A stretch of 64,000 bases of DNA, from assembly GCF_002386445.1 (NCBI RefSeq), contig NZ_DGIR01000057.1, positions 79,654 through 143,653 of the forward strand, read 5' to 3'. Shown here one piece after another: positions 45,946 through 55,143 of this stretch. Below the pieces are notes generated by a model. The model saw only the letters and a list, made by a program, of their open reading frames with translations, did no database searches and was not told where the DNA came from. The DNA comes from Pseudomonas sp. UBA4617 (lineage in GTDB: Bacteria; Pseudomonadota; Gammaproteobacteria; Pseudomonadales; Pseudomonadaceae). Both the position numbers and the translations under genes were made by a program. How positions within the stretch are numbered: position 1 is the stretch's first letter; every line of letters begins with the position of its first letter.

Positions 45946-47223
45946 ATGCGTTCACCTCGCCGGGTCGCGATCCTGGGCGGCAACCGAATTCCCTTCGCCC
46001 GCTCAAATGGTGCCTACGCCACGGCCAGCAACCAGGCAATGCTGACAGCCACGCTCGAGGGGTTGATCGAGCGCTACCGCCTGCATGGGCTGCGCATGGG
46101 CGAAGTGGTCGCTGGTACGGTACTCAAGCACTCGCGCGACATGAACCTGACCCGTGAATGCGTGCTGGGTTCGCGCCTGTCACCGCATACGCCGGCCTAT
46201 GACATTCAGCAAGCCTGTGGCACCGGGCTGGAGGCGGCGCTGCTGGTGGCCAACAAGATTGCCCTGGGGCAGATCGACTGCGGCATTGCCGGTGGCGTGG
46301 ACACTACCTCCGATGCCCCGATTGCGGTCAACGAAGGCTTGCGCCACATCCTGCTGCAGGCCAACCGTGGCAAAAGCCTGGGTGAACGGCTCAAGCCGCT
46401 GCTCAAGCTGCGCCCCCACCATCTGAAACCCGAGTTGCCGCGCAATGGCGAGCCGCGTACCGGCTTGTCGATGGGCGAGCACTGCGAACGCATGGCCCAG
46501 TCCTGGCACATCGGCCGTGCCGAGCAGGACCAGCTGGCGTTGCTCAGCCACCAGCGGCTGGCCGCTGCATACGCCGAAGGCTGGCAGGATGACCTGCTGA
46601 CCCCGTTCCTGGCGTTGACCCGCGACAACAACCTGCGCCCCGACCTGAGCCTTGAACAACTGGCCAGGCTCAAGCCGGCCTTCGACCGCAGCGGCCAGGG
46701 CACGCTGACGGCCGGTAACTCCACAGCGCTCACCGACGGTGCTTCGCTGGTGCTGTTGGGCACTGAGGAGTGGGCGGCGCAGCAAGGGCTGTCGGTGCTG
46801 GCGTATCTGGTCGATGGCGAAACGGCTGCGGTGGATTTCGTCACTGGCCGCGAGGGGCTGCTGATGGCGCCGGTGTATGCGGTACCGCGCCTGCTGGCGC
46901 GTAACGGGTTGAGCTTGCAGGATTTTGACTATTACGAAATCCACGAAGCCTTTGCAGCCCAGGTGCTGTGTACGCTGAAGGCCTGGGAGGATGCCGATTA
47001 TTGCCGTCAGCGGTTGGGGCTGGATGCACCGCTCGGGGCAATCGAGCGCAGCAAGCTCAACGTCAAGGGCAGTTCGTTGGCGGCCGGGCATCCGTTCGCG
47101 GCGACCGGTGGGCGGATTCTGGCCAACCTGGCGAAGCTGCTGGCGCAGGCGGGTCAAGGACGAGGGCTGATTTCGATCTGTGCCGCGGGCGGGCAGGGGG
47201 TGACGGTCATCGTCGAGCGGTGA
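45946..47223 (+). CDS. Acetyl-CoA C-acyltransferase (FadI-type thiolase)
   Basis: A 425-residue thiolase. The nucleophile Cys is in DIQQACGTGLEAAL (about residue 90), with GNSTALTDGASLVLL, YEIHEAFAAQVL (His) and a C-terminal GHPFAATGGR and CAAGGQGV (second Cys). It cleaves 3-oxoacyl-CoA or condenses acetyl-CoA. AGGAGGA precedes the ATG. It is divergent from the FabG/MaoC genes with 117 bp between, so a shared control region is likely. Confidence 0.94.
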   Translation: MRSPRRVAILGGNRIPFARSNGAYATASNQAMLTATLEGLIERYRLHGLRMGEVVAGTVLKHSRDMNLTRECVLGSRLSPHTPAYDIQQACGTGLEAALLVANKIALGQIDCGIAGGVDTTSDAPIAVNEGLRHILLQANRGKSLGERLKPLLKLRPHHLKPELPRNGEPRTGLSMGEHCERMAQSWHIGRAEQDQLALLSHQRLAAAYAEGWQDDLLTPFLALTRDNNLRPDLSLEQLARLKPAFDRSGQGTLTAGNSTALTDGASLVLLGTEEWAAQQGLSVLAYLVDGETAAVDFVTGREGLLMAPVYAVPRLLARNGLSLQDFDYYEIHEAFAAQVLCTLKAWEDADYCRQRLGLDAPLGAIERSKLNVKGSSLAAGHPFAATGGRILANLAKLLAQAGQGRGLISICAAGGQGVTVIVER

Positions 47224-47266
47224 ACGAGCTGTTAGGCTTGTCTGCTCGGAACTACAAGAAGCCGCC

Positions 47267-48046
47267 ATGCCGACCATCGGACAACCCCGTGCCATCCCGG
47301 CGCTGGCTCGCCTGCCCAGGCCTTTGTATGCCCGCGCCGAAAGCCTTGGCGCTGGCTCCTGGACCACTCGTCACCAGCACGACTGGGTGCAATTTTCCTA
47401 CGCCATCAGCGGTGTTCTAGGCGTCTATACCCAAGAAGGCAGCTACTTCGCCCCGCCTCAGTGGGGGGTGTGGATACCTGCCGATGCCGAACATGAAGTG
47501 GTCACCTCGATGCAGGCCGAAATGCGCAGCCTGTATGTGCGCCGTGACGCCTGCGCGTGGGCACCGGAGCGATGCCGGGTGCTGGAGGTGACACCGTTGG
47601 CGCGCGAACTGATCAAGCAGTTCTGTCTGTTCCCGGCAGATTACCCGGAAGGCGACAGCGCCGAAGCGCGGTTGGTGGCGGTGCTGCTCGACCAGTTGCG
47701 CACGCTACCCGAGGTGGGCTTCTCACTGCCGTTACCGCGCCATCCGGGGTTGCTGGCATTGTGCAACGGCTTGATCGCTGCCCCGGAGCAGCCGCAGACA
47801 TTGCAGCAATGGGCGCGCCGCCTGGGCTGTTCGGAAAAGACCCTGATGCGGCTGTTCCAACGGGAAACGGGTTTGAGTTTTCGTAACTGGCGCCAGCGCA
47901 TGCGGCTGTTGTCATCGCTGGCGTTGCTGGAGGCGGGGGAGAATGTGACCGAGGCGGCGTTGGGCTGTGGCTATGATTCCACTTCAGCCTACATTGCGGC
48001 GTTCAAGCAGTTGTTCGGTGCGACACCGGGTGAGTTGAAACTCTGA
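47267..48046 (+). CDS. AraC-family transcriptional regulator with cupin sensor
   Basis: A 259-residue regulator: an N-terminal cupin (SWTTRQHDWVQFSYAISG, WGVWIPADAEHEV) and a C-terminal AraC DNA-binding domain (ARRLGCSEKTLMRLFQRETG, GYDSTSAYIAAFKQLFGATP). This group usually controls neighbouring metabolic or efflux genes. It lies 43 bp after the thiolase gene and may be co-transcribed, so the thiolase set is one candidate target. Ligand unknown. Confidence 0.92.
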   Translation: MPTIGQPRAIPALARLPRPLYARAESLGAGSWTTRHQHDWVQFSYAISGVLGVYTQEGSYFAPPQWGVWIPADAEHEVVTSMQAEMRSLYVRRDACAWAPERCRVLEVTPLARELIKQFCLFPADYPEGDSAEARLVAVLLDQLRTLPEVGFSLPLPRHPGLLALCNGLIAAPEQPQTLQQWARRLGCSEKTLMRLFQRETGLSFRNWRQRMRLLSSLALLEAGENVTEAALGCGYDSTSAYIAAFKQLFGATPGELKL

Positions 48047-48055
48047 TTGTCGGTC

Positions 48056-48104
48056 GCCGGTACTGACTGCTCGCGGGTGATTCCGCTAAGCAGCCAGTGC
48101 CGGC
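48056..48104. terminator. Hairpin between convergent genes
   Basis: GCCGGTACTGACTGCT (48056-48071) faces AGCAGCCAGTGCCGGC (48089-48104): 14 of 16 positions pair, and the two mismatches are G-U compatible. An inner GCGG/CCGC stem lies in the loop. It separates the AraC-type gene from the chemoreceptor. No U-tract, so it is a possible bidirectional terminator or a REP remnant. Confidence 0.5.
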
Positions 48105-48110
48105 AAGGCA

Positions 48111-50054
48111 TCAGGTGCGGAACCTGCGCACCAGCGCATCCAGTTCGTTGGACAACCCGGCCAGGCTCTCCGAATCCACCCGCGCCGCCTGGGCCAGTTC
48201 GGCGACCAGCTGCGCATCCCCGTGAATCTGGCTGATGTGCCGGTTGATGTCCTCGGCGACCTGATGCTGCTCCTCGGCCGCCGTGGCAATCTGGGTGTTC
48301 ATGTCACGGATCACGTCCACCGATTCGCGAATCTGCCCGAAGCTGTCACGGGCCATGCCGATGCGGCTTACCGATTGTTGCGACACTTCCAGGCTGGCGT
48401 GCATTTGCGCGGCCACTTCGGCGGTGCGGCTGGCCAGGTTGCCAAGCAGGCCGTCGATCTCGGCGGTGGAATCGGCGGTGCGCTTGGCCAGCGCCCGCAC
48501 TTCGTCGGCGACCACGGCAAAGCCGCGGCCCTGCTCACCGGCGCGGGCCGCCTCGATGGCGGCGTTGAGGGCCAGCAGGTTGGTCTGTTCGGCAATTGAG
48601 CGGATGGTACCCAGGATTGACTGGATGGCATTGCTGTCGCGCTCCAGTTGCTGGATCGACTGCGCCGACTGCTCGATCTCCTGGCTCAGGCGGTCGACGC
48701 TGTGCACCGCTGCGTCGATCTGCTGCTGGCCTTCACGGGCCTGCTGCTGGCCGCTGTCGGCCGATTGTGCCGCCTGGCTGCAGGAGCGCGCCACTTCGTT
48801 GGCAGTGGCGACCATTTCGTGGAAAGCGGTAGAGACCATGTCCACGGCTTCGCGTTGGCGGCCCGCTGCTTCGGCCATGTCGCTGGACACACGGGTCGAA
48901 CTGGTCGATGTGCTGAGAATCTTGCCGGCTGCGGCCCCGATGTGCTGGATGAGGCTGCGAATGGCGCCGAGGAACTGGTTGAACCAGCTGGCCAGTTGTG
49001 CGGTTTCGTCGCGGCCGCGAATTTCCAGGTTGCGGGTCAGGTCACCTTCACCTTGGGCAATGTCTTCCAGGCCGCTGGTGACACTGTTGATCGGCCGCAC
49101 GATCAGCTTGGCGAAAGTCGCCCCTACCACGGCGAACAGCGCCGCCAGTACCAGCGCGACGATGCCGATCAGCCAGGTCAGGCGGGTGGTGGTCTGCATC
49201 ACTTCGCTTTGCTCGATCAGGCCGATCAAGGTCCAGCCCAGCTGTTCATCCGGGTAGATGTTGGCCATGTAGCGCACGCCACCAAGCTCCACTTCGGCCA
49301 ACCCCTTGCCATGCTTGGCCAGCTCGGCGTAGCCGTCGCCAAAACTCGCCAGCTGCTTGAAATTGTGCTTGGCGTCACGCGGGTCGACCAGCACGTTGCC
49401 GTTGTTTTCCACCAGCAGCACGTAGCCGCTGTCGCCCAGCTTGATCTGCTGCACGATCTCGGTAAGCCCTTTGAGCGAGACGTCGACGTTGACCACGCCG
49501 CCGGGGTTGCCCAGCTGGTTGGCCACGGTACGCACAGTACTGACCAGCACGGCGTCGTCAGGTGCCCAGTAGTAGGCTTCGGTGCGCAGGGTCTTGCCAG
49601 GGTTGGCCATGGCCAACTGGTACCAGGGGCGGGTGCGTGGGTCGTAATTGACGAACTTCTGCCCGGCCGGCCAGCCGACGTAACCACCGTCATTCACCCC
49701 GTAGGACAGGTAAGCATAGGCGGGGTGCGAGGTAGCCAGGCGGGTCATGAACTCCAACAGTTTGCTGGCCTGGTCGCCCAGTTCATAGGATGGGGTCGCG
49801 CTCATGTACTTGTTCAGTTCGCTACCAGTGGCGGCGACCAGTGGCTGCGATGCCATGTACTCGACGTTCTGGTTGATACCCTGGAAGAAGATGTTCATCG
49901 CGTTGCTGACCTGGCGGATCTCCCGGCTGCTGCCGTCCAGGAACCCGTCGCGTGCCTCGCCACGCAGGTTGAGGACCACCAAGGTGGCCACCAGGACGAT
50001 GGGCAAGCCGGCAATGACCGCGAATGCCCAAGTCAGTTTCTGTTTGATGCTCAT
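48111..50054 (-). CDS. Methyl-accepting chemotaxis protein with dCache sensor domain
   Basis: A 647-residue chemoreceptor: TM1 (residues about 8-28), a periplasmic double-Cache domain (about 35-275, with FVNYDPRTRPWYQLA, TEAYYWAPDD and GGVVNVDVSLKGL), TM2 (LIGIVALVLAALFAVVG), HAMP, and a signalling hairpin with the tip EQTNLLALNAAIEAARAGE. The R-x-WY...Y...D arrangement resembles amine- or amino-acid-binding dCache domains, so such a ligand is plausible. No CheR-binding pentapeptide is seen at the end (VRRFRT). Confidence 0.93.
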   Translation of the reverse strand: MSIKQKLTWAFAVIAGLPIVLVATLVVLNLRGEARDGFLDGSSREIRQVSNAMNIFFQGINQNVEYMASQPLVAATGSELNKYMSATPSYELGDQASKLLEFMTRLATSHPAYAYLSYGVNDGGYVGWPAGQKFVNYDPRTRPWYQLAMANPGKTLRTEAYYWAPDDAVLVSTVRTVANQLGNPGGVVNVDVSLKGLTEIVQQIKLGDSGYVLLVENNGNVLVDPRDAKHNFKQLASFGDGYAELAKHGKGLAEVELGGVRYMANIYPDEQLGWTLIGLIEQSEVMQTTTRLTWLIGIVALVLAALFAVVGATFAKLIVRPINSVTSGLEDIAQGEGDLTRNLEIRGRDETAQLASWFNQFLGAIRSLIQHIGAAAGKILSTSTSSTRVSSDMAEAAGRQREAVDMVSTAFHEMVATANEVARSCSQAAQSADSGQQQAREGQQQIDAAVHSVDRLSQEIEQSAQSIQQLERDSNAIQSILGTIRSIAEQTNLLALNAAIEAARAGEQGRGFAVVADEVRALAKRTADSTAEIDGLLGNLASRTAEVAAQMHASLEVSQQSVSRIGMARDSFGQIRESVDVIRDMNTQIATAAEEQHQVAEDINRHISQIHGDAQLVAELAQAARVDSESLAGLSNELDALVRRFRT

Positions 50055-50215
50055 CGACGCCCCCGGTTTTTATTGTTGCTACTCGAAGCAGGTAATAACT
50101 GCATCGGCAGCGTCCGGGTTTAATGTAGGAAAAATACCCGTGTTTATGGGGCTATGTCGCGGTTGGTGTCTATTCGGTCGTGTCTGACGTATATGGCATA
50201 CCAAAGCGCCGGTAT

Positions 50216-50626
50216 TCAGTGACAACAGCTGCCTGCAGCGCCATTTGCCAGGTCTCTGAGGATCGGACAATCCGGGCGGTCGTCGCCATGGCAGTGCGAA
50301 ACCAGCTCGCCAAGGGTGTCACGCAGGCTCACCAGCTCCTCGATACGCCGGTTCAGCTCATCGATGTGTTGCAGGGCCAGCGCTTTCACATCGGCGCTGG
50401 CGCGCTGGCGGTCCTGCCACAAGGTCAGCAGCTTGCCGACCTCCTCGAGAGAAAAACCCAGGTCGCGGGAGCGCTTGATGAATGCCAGGCTGTGCAAGTC
50501 TTCCGCCTGGTACAGGCGGTAGCCGCTGTCGCTGCGCGTGGCGGGCTTGAGCAGGCCGATGGACTCGTAGTAACGGATCATCTTGGTACTGAGCCCGCTG
50601 CGCCGGGCGGCCTGGCCGATATTCAT
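50216..50626 (-). CDS. cueR: Copper-responsive MerR-family regulator
   Basis: A 136-residue MerR activator that senses Cu(I) and turns on efflux. The N-terminal winged HTH is MNIGQAARRSGLSTKMIRYY, followed by the dimerisation helix. The metal loop CHGDDRPDC has the CueR pattern Cys-X7-Cys, and a CCH tail is present. The start at 50626 has AGGAGG and overlaps the copA stop by 4 bp (ATGA), so cueR is translated with copA and should be partly autoregulated from the copA promoter. Confidence 0.95.
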   Translation of the reverse strand: MNIGQAARRSGLSTKMIRYYESIGLLKPATRSDSGYRLYQAEDLHSLAFIKRSRDLGFSLEEVGKLLTLWQDRQRASADVKALALQHIDELNRRIEELVSLRDTLGELVSHCHGDDRPDCPILRDLANGAAGSCCH

Positions 50627-53022
50627 GAAGCCTCCTGGGTATCACGGGTGGGTTTCCAGGCCTTCAGCCACAAAGCGTTGCTCACCACGCTGACGCTGGA
50701 CAGGGCCATGGCGGCGCCCGCCAGTACCGGGTTGAGGTAACCCAGCGCGGCCAGCGGGATGCCGATGAGGTTATAGATGAACGCCCAGAACAGGTTCTGG
50801 CGGATCTTCGCGTAGGTCTTGCGGCTGATCTCCAGTGCGGCTGGCACCAGGCGCGGGTCACCACGCATCAGGGTAATGCCGGCGGCCTGCATGGCCACGT
50901 CGGTGCCGCCGCCCATGGCAATGCCGATATCGGCGGCGGCCAGCGCCGGCGCATCGTTGATGCCGTCGCCGACCATGGCGACCACGCCGTCGCGCTTCAA
51001 GGCAGCCACGGTCGCCGCCTTGTCGGCCGGCAGCACTTCGGCATGCACATCGTCGATGCCCAGCGCGTCGGCCACCACCTTGGCACTACCGCGGTTGTCG
51101 CCGGTCAGCAGGTGGCTACTGATGGCTTGTGCATGCAGCTTCTCGATCGCCTGCGCGGCGCCGGGCTTGAGGCTGTCACCAAAGGCGAACAGGCCCAGCA
51201 CACGGGGCTGGGTGCCACGTTCGATCAACCACGACAGGGTGCGCCCTTCGGCTTCCCAGGCCTGGGCCCGGGTGGCCAGGTCACCGGCTGGCAGGGCGCT
51301 TTCGTCGAGCAGCCGGCGGTTGCCAAGAGCCAGCTCGCGGCCTTCCACGCGCCCGGCGATGCCACGTCCGGCCAGCGCCTGGCTGTCGCTGACGCTGGGT
51401 AGCTCCAACCCTTGTTCGGCACAGGCGGCCAGCACCGCCTTGGCCAGCGGGTGTTCGCTGCCACGCTGCAGGGCGCCAGCCAGGCGGTGCAGGTCGGCGC
51501 TGCTGCCTGCCTGCGCCTGGCTGTGCACTACCCGAGGGCTGCCGGAGGTGAGGGTGCCGGTCTTGTCGAACACCACGCGGCTGACCGCATGAGCACGCTC
51601 CAGGGCTTCAGCGTCCTTGATCAGGATGCCGTGGCGGGCGGCGACCCCGGTGCCGGCCATGATCGCGGCAGGGGTGGCCAGGCCGAGGGCGCAGGGGCAG
51701 GCGATGACCAGCACGGCAACAGCATTGATCAATGCTGTTTCCAGTGACGCACCGGCCAGCCACCAGCCGACCAGGGTTATCAGTGCCAGCACCAGCACGG
51801 CCGGGACGAACACCTGGCTGACCCGGTCGACCAGCTTCTGGATCGGGGCCTTGGCGGCCTGGGCGTCTTCCACCAGGCGGATGATGCGTGCCAGCACGGT
51901 CTCGGTGCCGAGCGCCTGGGTGCGTACCAGTAACCGGCCTTCACCATTGATAGCACCGCCGGTGACGCTGTCGCCAGGCTGCTTGGGTACTGGCAGGCTT
52001 TCGCCACTGATCAATGCTTCATCGGCATGGCTGCTGCCGTCCTCGACCCTGCCGTCGACCGGGAAGCGCTCGCCAGGCTTGACCAGCACCAGGTCGCCGA
52101 GGCGAAGCTGGGCGATGGCTACCTCTTCTTCCCTGCCATCGACTACGCGCACCGCACGTTCCGGGCGCAGGGCTTCGAGGGCGCGGATGGCGCTGGCGGT
52201 CTGGCGTTTGGCACGGCTTTCCAGGTACTTGCCCAGCAGCACCAGGGCAATCACCACGGCCGAGGCTTCGAAATAAAGGTGCGGCGCCATGCCCGCCGGA
52301 GCCTGCGCCCATTGGTACAGGCTCAGGCCGTAGCCGGCACTGGTACCCAGCGCCACCAGCAGGTCCATGTTGCCAGCGCCGGCACGCACGGCCTTCCAGG
52401 CCGCCACGTAGAAACGGGCGCCGAGCACGAACTGCACAGGCGTGGCCAGCACGAACTGCACCCAGGCAGGTAGCATCCAGTGCACACCAAAAGGTTGCAG
52501 CAGCATGGGCAGCACCAGCGGCAATGCCAGCAACAGGGCCGCAGCAACGGCCAGGCGTTCATTGCGCAAGCGCCGTCGGGCGACAGCTTGGTCGTCCCTG
52601 GCCGTGTGCGGCAGGCTGGCGCTGTAGCCGGCCTTCTGCACCGCGTCGATCAGCAGGTTGTCGTCGACGGTCGGGAGCACTGCGAGGTGTGCCCGTTCGC
52701 TGGCCAGGTTGACACTGACCTGCTCCACACCTGGCAGCTTGGCGAGAGCACGCTCCACACGCCCGACGCAACTGGCGCAGGTCATGCCGCCAATCTGCAG
52801 TTCGAGGGCGCGGGTGGGCACGCTGTAGCCGGCGTCGCGTACGGCATTGACCAGGGCCGGCAGGCTGTTGGCCGGGGCCTGGACCCGCGCCTGTTCGGTG
52901 GCAAGGTTGACACTGACCTGCTCGGCGCCGGTGACCTTGCGCAGGGCGCGCTCGACCCGACCAACACAGCTGGCGCAGGTCATGCCGGTGATCGGCAGGT
53001 CATAAATGGTAGATGCGGGCAT
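50623..53022 (-). CDS. copA: Copper-exporting P1B-type ATPase
   Basis: A 799-residue inner-membrane Cu(I) pump. It has two N-terminal heavy-metal domains (GMTCASCVGRVERAL twice, Cys-x-x-Cys), about eight membrane helices, the ion-site CPC in VIACPCALGLATPA, the phosphorylated Asp in FDKTGTLTSG, and the hinge GDGINDAPALA. Length matches CopA (E. coli 834). AAGGAGGAG precedes the ATG. Transcription is from a CueR-type promoter at 53049-53079. Confidence 0.97.
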   Translation of the reverse strand: MPASTIYDLPITGMTCASCVGRVERALRKVTGAEQVSVNLATEQARVQAPANSLPALVNAVRDAGYSVPTRALELQIGGMTCASCVGRVERALAKLPGVEQVSVNLASERAHLAVLPTVDDNLLIDAVQKAGYSASLPHTARDDQAVARRRLRNERLAVAAALLLALPLVLPMLLQPFGVHWMLPAWVQFVLATPVQFVLGARFYVAAWKAVRAGAGNMDLLVALGTSAGYGLSLYQWAQAPAGMAPHLYFEASAVVIALVLLGKYLESRAKRQTASAIRALEALRPERAVRVVDGREEEVAIAQLRLGDLVLVKPGERFPVDGRVEDGSSHADEALISGESLPVPKQPGDSVTGGAINGEGRLLVRTQALGTETVLARIIRLVEDAQAAKAPIQKLVDRVSQVFVPAVLVLALITLVGWWLAGASLETALINAVAVLVIACPCALGLATPAAIMAGTGVAARHGILIKDAEALERAHAVSRVVFDKTGTLTSGSPRVVHSQAQAGSSADLHRLAGALQRGSEHPLAKAVLAACAEQGLELPSVSDSQALAGRGIAGRVEGRELALGNRRLLDESALPAGDLATRAQAWEAEGRTLSWLIERGTQPRVLGLFAFGDSLKPGAAQAIEKLHAQAISSHLLTGDNRGSAKVVADALGIDDVHAEVLPADKAATVAALKRDGVVAMVGDGINDAPALAAADIGIAMGGGTDVAMQAAGITLMRGDPRLVPAALEISRKTYAKIRQNLFWAFIYNLIGIPLAALGYLNPVLAGAAMALSSVSVVSNALWLKAWKPTRDTQEAS

Positions 53023-53048
53023 GGGCTCTCCTCCTTGGGCATGCCGCC

Positions 53049-53079
53049 AGCATCAACCTTGCCACGCGGGTAAGGTCAA
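53049..53079 (-). promoter_or_regulatory. CueR-dependent copA promoter
   Basis: On the minus strand, -35 TTGACC (53074-53079) and -10 GATGCT (53049-53054) are separated by 19 bp, the long spacing typical of MerR-type promoters. The spacer holds the dyad ACCTTACCC-GCG-TGGCAAGGT (53056-53076). The -35 overlaps the stop codon of the upstream gene at 53076. Confidence 0.9.
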
Positions 53080-53462
53080 TAGCCCAGGCCGGCTCGTTGC
53101 AACTCCAGTCCATGTTGCCCCATGGCGATGCGGTATTTGTTGATCTGGCCCGCTTGCAGGTTCAATCGTGTGCTGCGTTGGTCCTCGATACCCGGCGCGC
53201 AGCCCGGCATTTGCCCAGGCAGTACGCGCAGGCGCACGTCCACCGGGCCTGCTGGCAGGTTGAACGAGGTGGACTGCTCCTGGAATACGCGTCCGGAGAG
53301 CTGGTCGTTGAGATAGATGCCGATTTCGCAGCTGGTGGCCACTTCCAGGCGCTCGCGGGAAATGATCAGTACGCTGTAGTCCGCGTTGCCCTCGGCGCTG
53401 GCCGGTGGCACCGCAGACAGCGTGCTCAACAGCCCGACGACGCCCAATACTGCCCTGAACAT
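53076..53462 (-). CDS. Small exported protein of unknown function
   Basis: A 128-residue protein with a cleavable signal peptide (MFRAVLGVVGLLSTLSAVPPASA) and a mature domain of about 105 residues with two cysteines (TSCEIGIYLNDQ and MPGCAPGIED) that could form a disulfide. The repeated beta-like pattern (FNLPAGPVDVRLRVLPG, LNLQAGQINKYRIAM) suggests a small beta sandwich. AGGAGA precedes ATG 53462. It lies between copZ and copA; the copA promoter is inside its stop, but no copper motif (Met or His cluster) is seen. Family not recognised. Confidence 0.75.
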   Translation of the reverse strand: MFRAVLGVVGLLSTLSAVPPASAEGNADYSVLIISRERLEVATSCEIGIYLNDQLSGRVFQEQSTSFNLPAGPVDVRLRVLPGQMPGCAPGIEDQRSTRLNLQAGQINKYRIAMGQHGLELQRAGLGY

Positions 53463-53548
53463 GAAGAATCTCCTGCTTGCCTGATCATCAAAGGCGCAGC
53501 TTGGCCGACGCGCGCGCGGATTTCCACCCCGGCAGTTGTCGGCAGGAC

Positions 53549-53579
53549 TTGACCTTGCCCCGGTGGCAAGCTTGAGACT
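53549..53579 (+). promoter_or_regulatory. CueR-dependent copZ promoter
   Basis: -35 TTGACC (53549-53554) and -10 GAGACT (53574-53579) have exactly 19 bp between them. The spacer carries ACCTTGCCC-CGG-TGGCAAGCT (53552-53572), nearly the same dyad as at copA. It is 27 bp before the copZ ATG. Confidence 0.9.
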
Positions 53580-53605
53580 GACGAAAACTGAAGGAGGTAA
53601 CCCCC

Positions 53606-53803
53606 ATGCAAGTGTTCAATGTACAAGGCATGACCTGTGGCCACTGTGTGAAAGCCGTGACTCGGGCCGTGCAGGAGCAGGATGCGGCGGCCGAGGTGGA
53701 AGTCGACCTGGTGGCCAGGCAGGTACGGGTGCAGAGCGAGCTGGCGCAGGAGCAGATCCTCAGCGCCATTCGGGAAGAAGGCTATCAAGCCGAAGTGGCG
53801 TGA
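53606..53803 (+). CDS. copZ: Copper chaperone (heavy-metal-associated domain)
   Basis: A 65-residue single HMA domain with the metal site MTCGHC and the beta-alpha-beta pattern ending GYQAEVA. It carries Cu(I) in the cytoplasm, probably to CopA. The GGAGGT site is strong. It lies divergent from the exported-protein gene and is driven by its own CueR-type promoter, making a CueR regulon of copA-cueR and copZ. Confidence 0.95.
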   Translation: MQVFNVQGMTCGHCVKAVTRAVQEQDAAAEVEVDLVARQVRVQSELAQEQILSAIREEGYQAEVA

Positions 53804-53961
53804 TCGGGCCCATGCTGGAGGTTGCGGGAGTGCCTTTCGTCGCGATGGACCGCTCCTGCACGGGCCGCTTTGAACAGGCCAGATTGTTGCAAATGTTTTC
53901 GTACTGATGGGGTGCATAGCAGGTAGAATCAATTACTTGCTTAGCCTGCTATGGATTCCTG

Positions 53962-55143
53962 ATGAACCTGCGAATGGTGCTCATCCTGGGTGCACTCAGT
54001 GCGTTCGGGCCGTTGGCGATCGACTTCTACCTGCCCGCCTTCCCGGCCATGGCGCAGGCGTTCGCCACCGATGAAAAACACGTCCAGACCACCTTGGCCG
54101 CCTATTTCCTCGGCTTGTCCATCGGCCAACTGGCCTACGGTCCGGTGGCTGACCGCTTTGGTCGGCGTAAACCGCTGATGTTCGGCGTAACCCTGTTCAC
54201 CCTGGCGTCGCTGGCCTGTGCCTATGCTCCCAACCTCGACACCCTGGTGCTGGCGCGCTTTGTCCAGGCACTGGGCGGTTGCGCCGGCATGGTGCTGTCG
54301 CGGGCCATCGTCAGTGACAAGTGCGACCCGGTGGCCTCGGCCAAGGTCTTTTCGCAATTGATGCTGGTCATGGGCCTGGCGCCGATCCTGGCGCCCATGC
54401 TGGGCGGTGTGCTGGTCAACATGGCCGGCTGGCAATCGATCTTCCTCGCCCTGAGCCTGTTCAGTGCCGGTTGCCTGCTGGCAGTCGGCCTGGGCCTGCC
54501 GGAAAGCTTGCCCGAGCATATGCCGCGCCAGCCACTGTCTGGCGCCCTGCGCCAATACCTGCGCCTGTTCGCTGACCGGGTGTTCCTCGGCCATGCCCTG
54601 ACCGGTGGGATAGCGATTGCCGGCATGTTTGCCTACATAGCCGGTTCACCTTTCGTGTTCATCAAGCTCTACGGCGTACCGGCCGAGCATTATGGCTGGT
54701 TGTTCGGCACCAACGCTGCCGGTTTCATCCTCGTGGCGCAGGTGAATGCCCGTTTGCTGGCCAAACGTGGGCCGGCATTCCTGCTGGCGCGGGCGGTCTG
54801 GCTGTACCTGGCGGCTGGCCTGGTGCTGCTGGGCGTGGCGGCGCTGCACCCGGCGCAGTTGTGGCCGCTGCTGGTGCCATTGTTCATCTGCATCGCCAGC
54901 CTCGGCTGCATCATCCCCAACGCGTCGGCCTGCGCCATGAGCGGGCAGGGCGCGCGGGCCGGCAGTGCCTCGGCGCTGATGGGCTGTCTGCAGTTCAGTG
55001 TCGCTGCCGGCGCGGCGGCGCTGGTCGGCTTGCTGCATGACGGCAGTGCGGTACCGATGGCGTTGGTAATCGGCTTGTGCGGCGCACTGGTCGTCAGTGT
55101 CGCGCTGTTGACCCGGCGCTTGCAGGCCACGGTTCCCGCATGA
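53962..55143 (+). CDS. Bcr/CflA-family MFS drug efflux transporter
   Basis: A 393-residue major-facilitator protein with twelve hydrophobic segments. It has the Bcr-type N-terminus (GALSAFGPLAIDFYLPAFPA), the loop 2-3 motif ADRFGRRKPLM (motif A) and VQALGGCAGMVLSRAI. Typical Bcr/CflA drug or sulfonamide exporter length. The ribosome site is weak. Its end overlaps the small minus-strand gene at 55094 by 50 bp. Confidence 0.92.
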   Translation: MNLRMVLILGALSAFGPLAIDFYLPAFPAMAQAFATDEKHVQTTLAAYFLGLSIGQLAYGPVADRFGRRKPLMFGVTLFTLASLACAYAPNLDTLVLARFVQALGGCAGMVLSRAIVSDKCDPVASAKVFSQLMLVMGLAPILAPMLGGVLVNMAGWQSIFLALSLFSAGCLLAVGLGLPESLPEHMPRQPLSGALRQYLRLFADRVFLGHALTGGIAIAGMFAYIAGSPFVFIKLYGVPAEHYGWLFGTNAAGFILVAQVNARLLAKRGPAFLLARAVWLYLAAGLVLLGVAALHPAQLWPLLVPLFICIASLGCIIPNASACAMSGQGARAGSASALMGCLQFSVAAGAAALVGLLHDGSAVPMALVIGLCGALVVSVALLTRRLQATVPA

